The notes beneath the pieces were generated by a model, which saw nothing but the letters and a program-made list of their open reading frames with translations, was not told the origin of the DNA and did no database searches. A DNA stretch of 6,854 bases from Granulosicoccaceae bacterium. Lineage in GTDB: Bacteria; Pseudomonadota; Gammaproteobacteria; Granulosicoccales; Granulosicoccaceae. This document shows positions 5,455 to 6,854 of this stretch, piece by piece; position 1 is the stretch's first letter; every line of letters starts with the position of its first letter. The stretch lies in the NCBI GenBank assembly GCA_023301405.1, contig JALZUX010000506.1, positions 1-6,854 of the forward strand, read 5' to 3'. The translations under genes and the position numbers were made by a program.

Positions 5455-6854
5455 GCATAACCATCGCCGTCGAAGCGTTATCTGTTCACGCAGGTACAAC
5501 ACAACTACTAGGGCCAATCACTTTTAGTCTACCAGCAGGTCGGGCACTGGTGATCATGGGTGAGACGGGCGCAGGTAAAAGCTTACTTGCACAAGCGATA
5601 CTTGGCACATTACCCGAAGGCCTACAGTCAAACGGAATTATTTACCTTAACGGTGATCGCATTGATCAGCTCAACTCACGAGAACGGTCCCGCTTTTGGG
5701 GGCGAGAGGTCGCAATTTTACCGCAGGAACCATGGCGTGCTCTCGACCCCTTGATGCAAGCTTCCACTCAGGTTCAAGAGTCGCATCGTTTTGTTGCGGG
5801 CCTCGGTAGACGCGCTGCATCAGCAGCCACCAAAAATGACTTCACCGCATTAGACTTGAACGGCGCTGAACGACGCCTACCCGGCGCACTGTCAGGTGGC
5901 ATGGCACAGCGTGTAGCATTTGCAGCCGCTACCGCGGCCGATGCCCCGGTGCTGATTGCAGACGAGCCAACTAAAGGTCTCGACGCACAACGCAGTGCAA
6001 AAGTAATTAACTTGCTAGCCCACAAGCCACAGCAAGGCGGTACGCTGCTTGCCATTACTCATGAGGCCTCTGTTGCAAGACGTCTGGGCGGAGACATACT
6101 GGTGTTGAAATCTGGCAAGCTGGTTGAAAGCGGTCCGACTGAAAAGGTTCTCAACAAGCCAAGTGCAGAATACACTCAACAGTTACTCGACGCTGACCCA
6201 CAAGCATGGCCCAAACAGCCAACCGCCAACAGCGGTGAACTTCTGCTTAACGCCGAAGACCTCTGCATCTGGCGAGGCAACAAGTGCTTGCTTAAAAACT
6301 TTAACCTAAAGCTGCATGCCAATGAACGCATTGCCATCAGTGGACCCAGTGGCGTAGGTAAGACGTCTTTATTAGATGTTCTGGCAGGTATAAGAAACCC
6401 TGAACAAGGTCAAGTAACACGCGCAGCATCCATGGCACACACCGGTATCCAAAAGCTTTACCAAGATCCGCCCGCCGCTTTCCCTAATAAGGTAGCACTG
6501 GGTAAAACTCTACGCGACGTTGCACGACTGCATGGAGTCGACTGGTCAGTAGTGTCTGGCTACTTGTCCCAACTTGGGATACATCCTTCGCTGCTGGAAC
6601 GACGCCCCGATGCTGTTTCAGGCGGCGAACTGCAAAGAATTTCTATCGCACGAGCCCTTACCGCTAAACCCGACGTATTACTGGCCGACGAACCCACTTC
6701 CCGACTCGACCCGATTACACAGCGAGAAACCCTGATGATGATTGCAGACATCGCCGCCAATCGAGGCATTGCCGTTGTGCTGGTAACACATGACCTGGAT
6801 ATCGCAGAGAGATGGGCAGATCGCCAGTATCAGTTGGAGCCAACCCTTAGCTAG
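5451..6854 (+). CDS. Fused double ABC ATPase (NikD-NikE / DppD-DppF equivalent)
   Basis: This 467-residue cytoplasmic protein would power the importer by hydrolysing ATP at two head-to-tail sites. Domain 1 (about 1-250) has Walker A GETGAGKS (37-44), Q-loop Q92, signature LSGGMAQR (147-154), Walker B VLIADEP (167-173) and switch H204. It ends with PSAEYTQQLLDADP, a remnant of the HPYT-type tail of Opp/Dpp ATPases. After a linker, domain 2 (about 262-467) has Walker A GPSGVGKTS (298-306), Q338, signature VSGGELQR (389-396), Walker B VLLADEP (409-415) and H447. Both sites therefore look catalytically complete. The oligopeptide-type C-terminal extension is absent from domain 2. In many systems the two ATPases are separate genes; here one chain supplies both. 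I chose ATG 5451 because it gives the ATGA overlap and a normal N-terminus. The frame is open further upstream, but that part is the permease gene read out of frame. Confidence 0.9.
   Translation: MSITIAVEALSVHAGTTQLLGPITFSLPAGRALVIMGETGAGKSLLAQAILGTLPEGLQSNGIIYLNGDRIDQLNSRERSRFWGREVAILPQEPWRALDPLMQASTQVQESHRFVAGLGRRAASAATKNDFTALDLNGAERRLPGALSGGMAQRVAFAAATAADAPVLIADEPTKGLDAQRSAKVINLLAHKPQQGGTLLAITHEASVARRLGGDILVLKSGKLVESGPTEKVLNKPSAEYTQQLLDADPQAWPKQPTANSGELLLNAEDLCIWRGNKCLLKNFNLKLHANERIAISGPSGVGKTSLLDVLAGIRNPEQGQVTRAASMAHTGIQKLYQDPPAAFPNKVALGKTLRDVARLHGVDWSVVSGYLSQLGIHPSLLERRPDAVSGGELQRISIARALTAKPDVLLADEPTSRLDPITQRETLMMIADIAANRGIAVVLVTHDLDIAERWADRQYQLEPTLS

Overview
The window looks like a piece of a Gram-negative, probably gammaproteobacterial (perhaps marine) chromosome. 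The basis is a Zur-type regulator resembling the enterobacterial protein, moderate GC content, and a NikA/DppA-class periplasmic binding protein with a cleavable signal peptide. No rRNA or tRNA is present and the genus cannot be assigned.

Left part (1-1107): a short non-coding stretch, then a decayed gene for a 2-oxoglutarate/Fe(II) oxygenase-like protein. It has a near-perfect Shine-Dalgarno at 105-113 but the start codon reads ATAG, and the frame changes near 488-496 and again near 945-957. The HxD...H...R iron and co-substrate residues are still readable. Positions 1108-1591 hold no convincing intact gene. The minus strand there carries two overlapping open frames that could be remnants of one small gene.

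Centre and right (1592-6854): a Fur-superfamily regulator with all four zinc-sensing positions of Zur is on the minus strand. Divergent from it, across a 106-bp intergenic region, is a compact four-gene plus-strand operon: a family-5 solute-binding protein, two permeases of the NikB/NikC (DppB/DppC) type, and one polypeptide with two fused ABC ATPase domains (NikD-NikE equivalent). The three gene junctions are 4-base stop/start overlaps (GTGA, TTGA, ATGA). The intergenic region contains a perfect 15-bp palindrome overlapping a candidate -10 box, and next to it a 9-bp match to a Zur half-site.

Together the parts make a complete ABC importer: periplasmic receptor, two-subunit membrane channel and one double-headed ATPase. 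It lies beside its likely regulator. The inference worth testing is that this peptide/nickel-class transporter is under zinc control and imports zinc, probably as a chelate (metallophore or peptide complex), rather than nickel or nutritional peptides. The substrate cannot be read from the sequence.
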